A stretch of 64,000 nt of DNA from Candidatus Cloacimonas acidaminovorans str. Evry (GTDB taxonomy: Bacteria; Cloacimonadota; Cloacimonadia; Cloacimonadales; Cloacimonadaceae), in the NCBI RefSeq assembly GCF_000146065.2, contig NC_020449.1, forward strand, positions 1,712,654-1,776,653. The letters are read 5' to 3'. The notes under the pieces are model-generated. The model did not search any database, had not been told where the DNA came from, and worked only from the letters and a program-made list of their open reading frames with translations. A program made the translations under genes and the position numbers. Below are positions 63,825 through 64,000 of this stretch, one piece after another; the stretch's first letter is position 1; every line of letters starts with the position of its first letter.

Positions 63825-64000
63825 ATGAAAAGAGGAAATATCATAGTCCTAATAATGGTCATAGTTCTGCTGTTTTTTTGCGGTTCCTGCAGTAAAAATA
63901 AGCCGGTTCTGTATATCTTCAACTGGAGTGATTATATTGATCCCGACCTCATCAAGGAATTTGAACAGCAGAATAAATGCACTATCAAATATAGCACTTA
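63825..64000 (+). CDS. potD: Spermidine/putrescine ABC transporter substrate-binding lipoprotein (5' part)
   Basis: Runs off the window end. A lipoprotein signal ending at Cys (CGSC) is followed by KPVLYIFNWSDYIDPDLIKEF, the opening of PotD-type polyamine-binding proteins. AAAAGGAG lies 6 nt before the ATG. Only 58 codons are visible. Confidence 0.85.
   Translation, partial: MKRGNIIVLIMVIVLLFFCGSCSKNKPVLYIFNWSDYIDPDLIKEFEQQNKCTIKYST

Overview
The window looks like a chromosome segment of an anaerobic, amino-acid-fermenting, Gram-negative bacterium of the Cloacimonadota (WWE1) type. The evidence is low GC, lysine 5,6-aminomutase (kamDE), a complete six-gene Rnf complex, an electron-transfer flavoprotein alpha subunit with a fused ferredoxin domain, a BamA-type outer-membrane machine, and large secreted proteins ending in the 'NPFNP' C-terminal sorting domain typical of the Fibrobacteres-Chlorobi-Bacteroidetes relatives. 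The assignment is inferred from gene content, not from a database match.

Layout. 0-3.2 kb (+): ferredoxin-EtfA, an amidohydrolase and queE. 3.5-12.2 kb (-): one tightly packed run, in transcription order bamA, radical SAM, ispD, a long GlmS, ispF, mobB-FeS, thiF, thiS. 12.9-14.2 kb (-): an overlapping three-gene module read as toxin, antitoxin and SecB-like chaperone (TAC). 14.7-18.8 kb (+): a secreted M1 peptidase and an iron alcohol dehydrogenase. 18.8-26.4 kb (-): an outer-membrane barrel protein, tgt, rseP, kamE, kamD and an LPP20-like lipoprotein. 26.6-28.5 kb: an unrecognised gene convergent with a DNA methyltransferase. 28.7-31.3 kb (-): mltG, ruvX and two lipoproteins. 31.5-38.2 kb (+): a decarboxylase beta subunit, cdd, two radical SAM proteins, an amidase and phnD-phnC. 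38.9-58.1 kb (-): a secreted protein, an asymmetric ABC exporter pair, rnfCDGEAB, a GAPDH, a giant PPDK-like protein and a GNAT. 60.2-64 kb (+): dnaN, recF, an MFS transporter and the start of potD.

Metabolic reading. KamDE starts lysine fermentation, the ferredoxin-EtfA would handle flavin-based electron transfer, and Rnf would convert reduced ferredoxin to an ion gradient. The decarboxylase beta subunit may add to sodium pumping.

The most unusual content is intergenic. Four gene-free stretches hold palindromic arrays with one exact architecture: three 11-bp units, a 3-bp centre, then three or four 11-bp units in the opposite orientation. The unit sequence differs between loci while the layout is conserved. 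Other intergenic arrays have 8-bp or 9-bp periods, and there are several dispersed hairpin families. The 2-kb stretch before dnaN holds three elements of about 110 bp with shared inverted ends. I saw no tRNA, rRNA, insertion-sequence transposase or CRISPR array.
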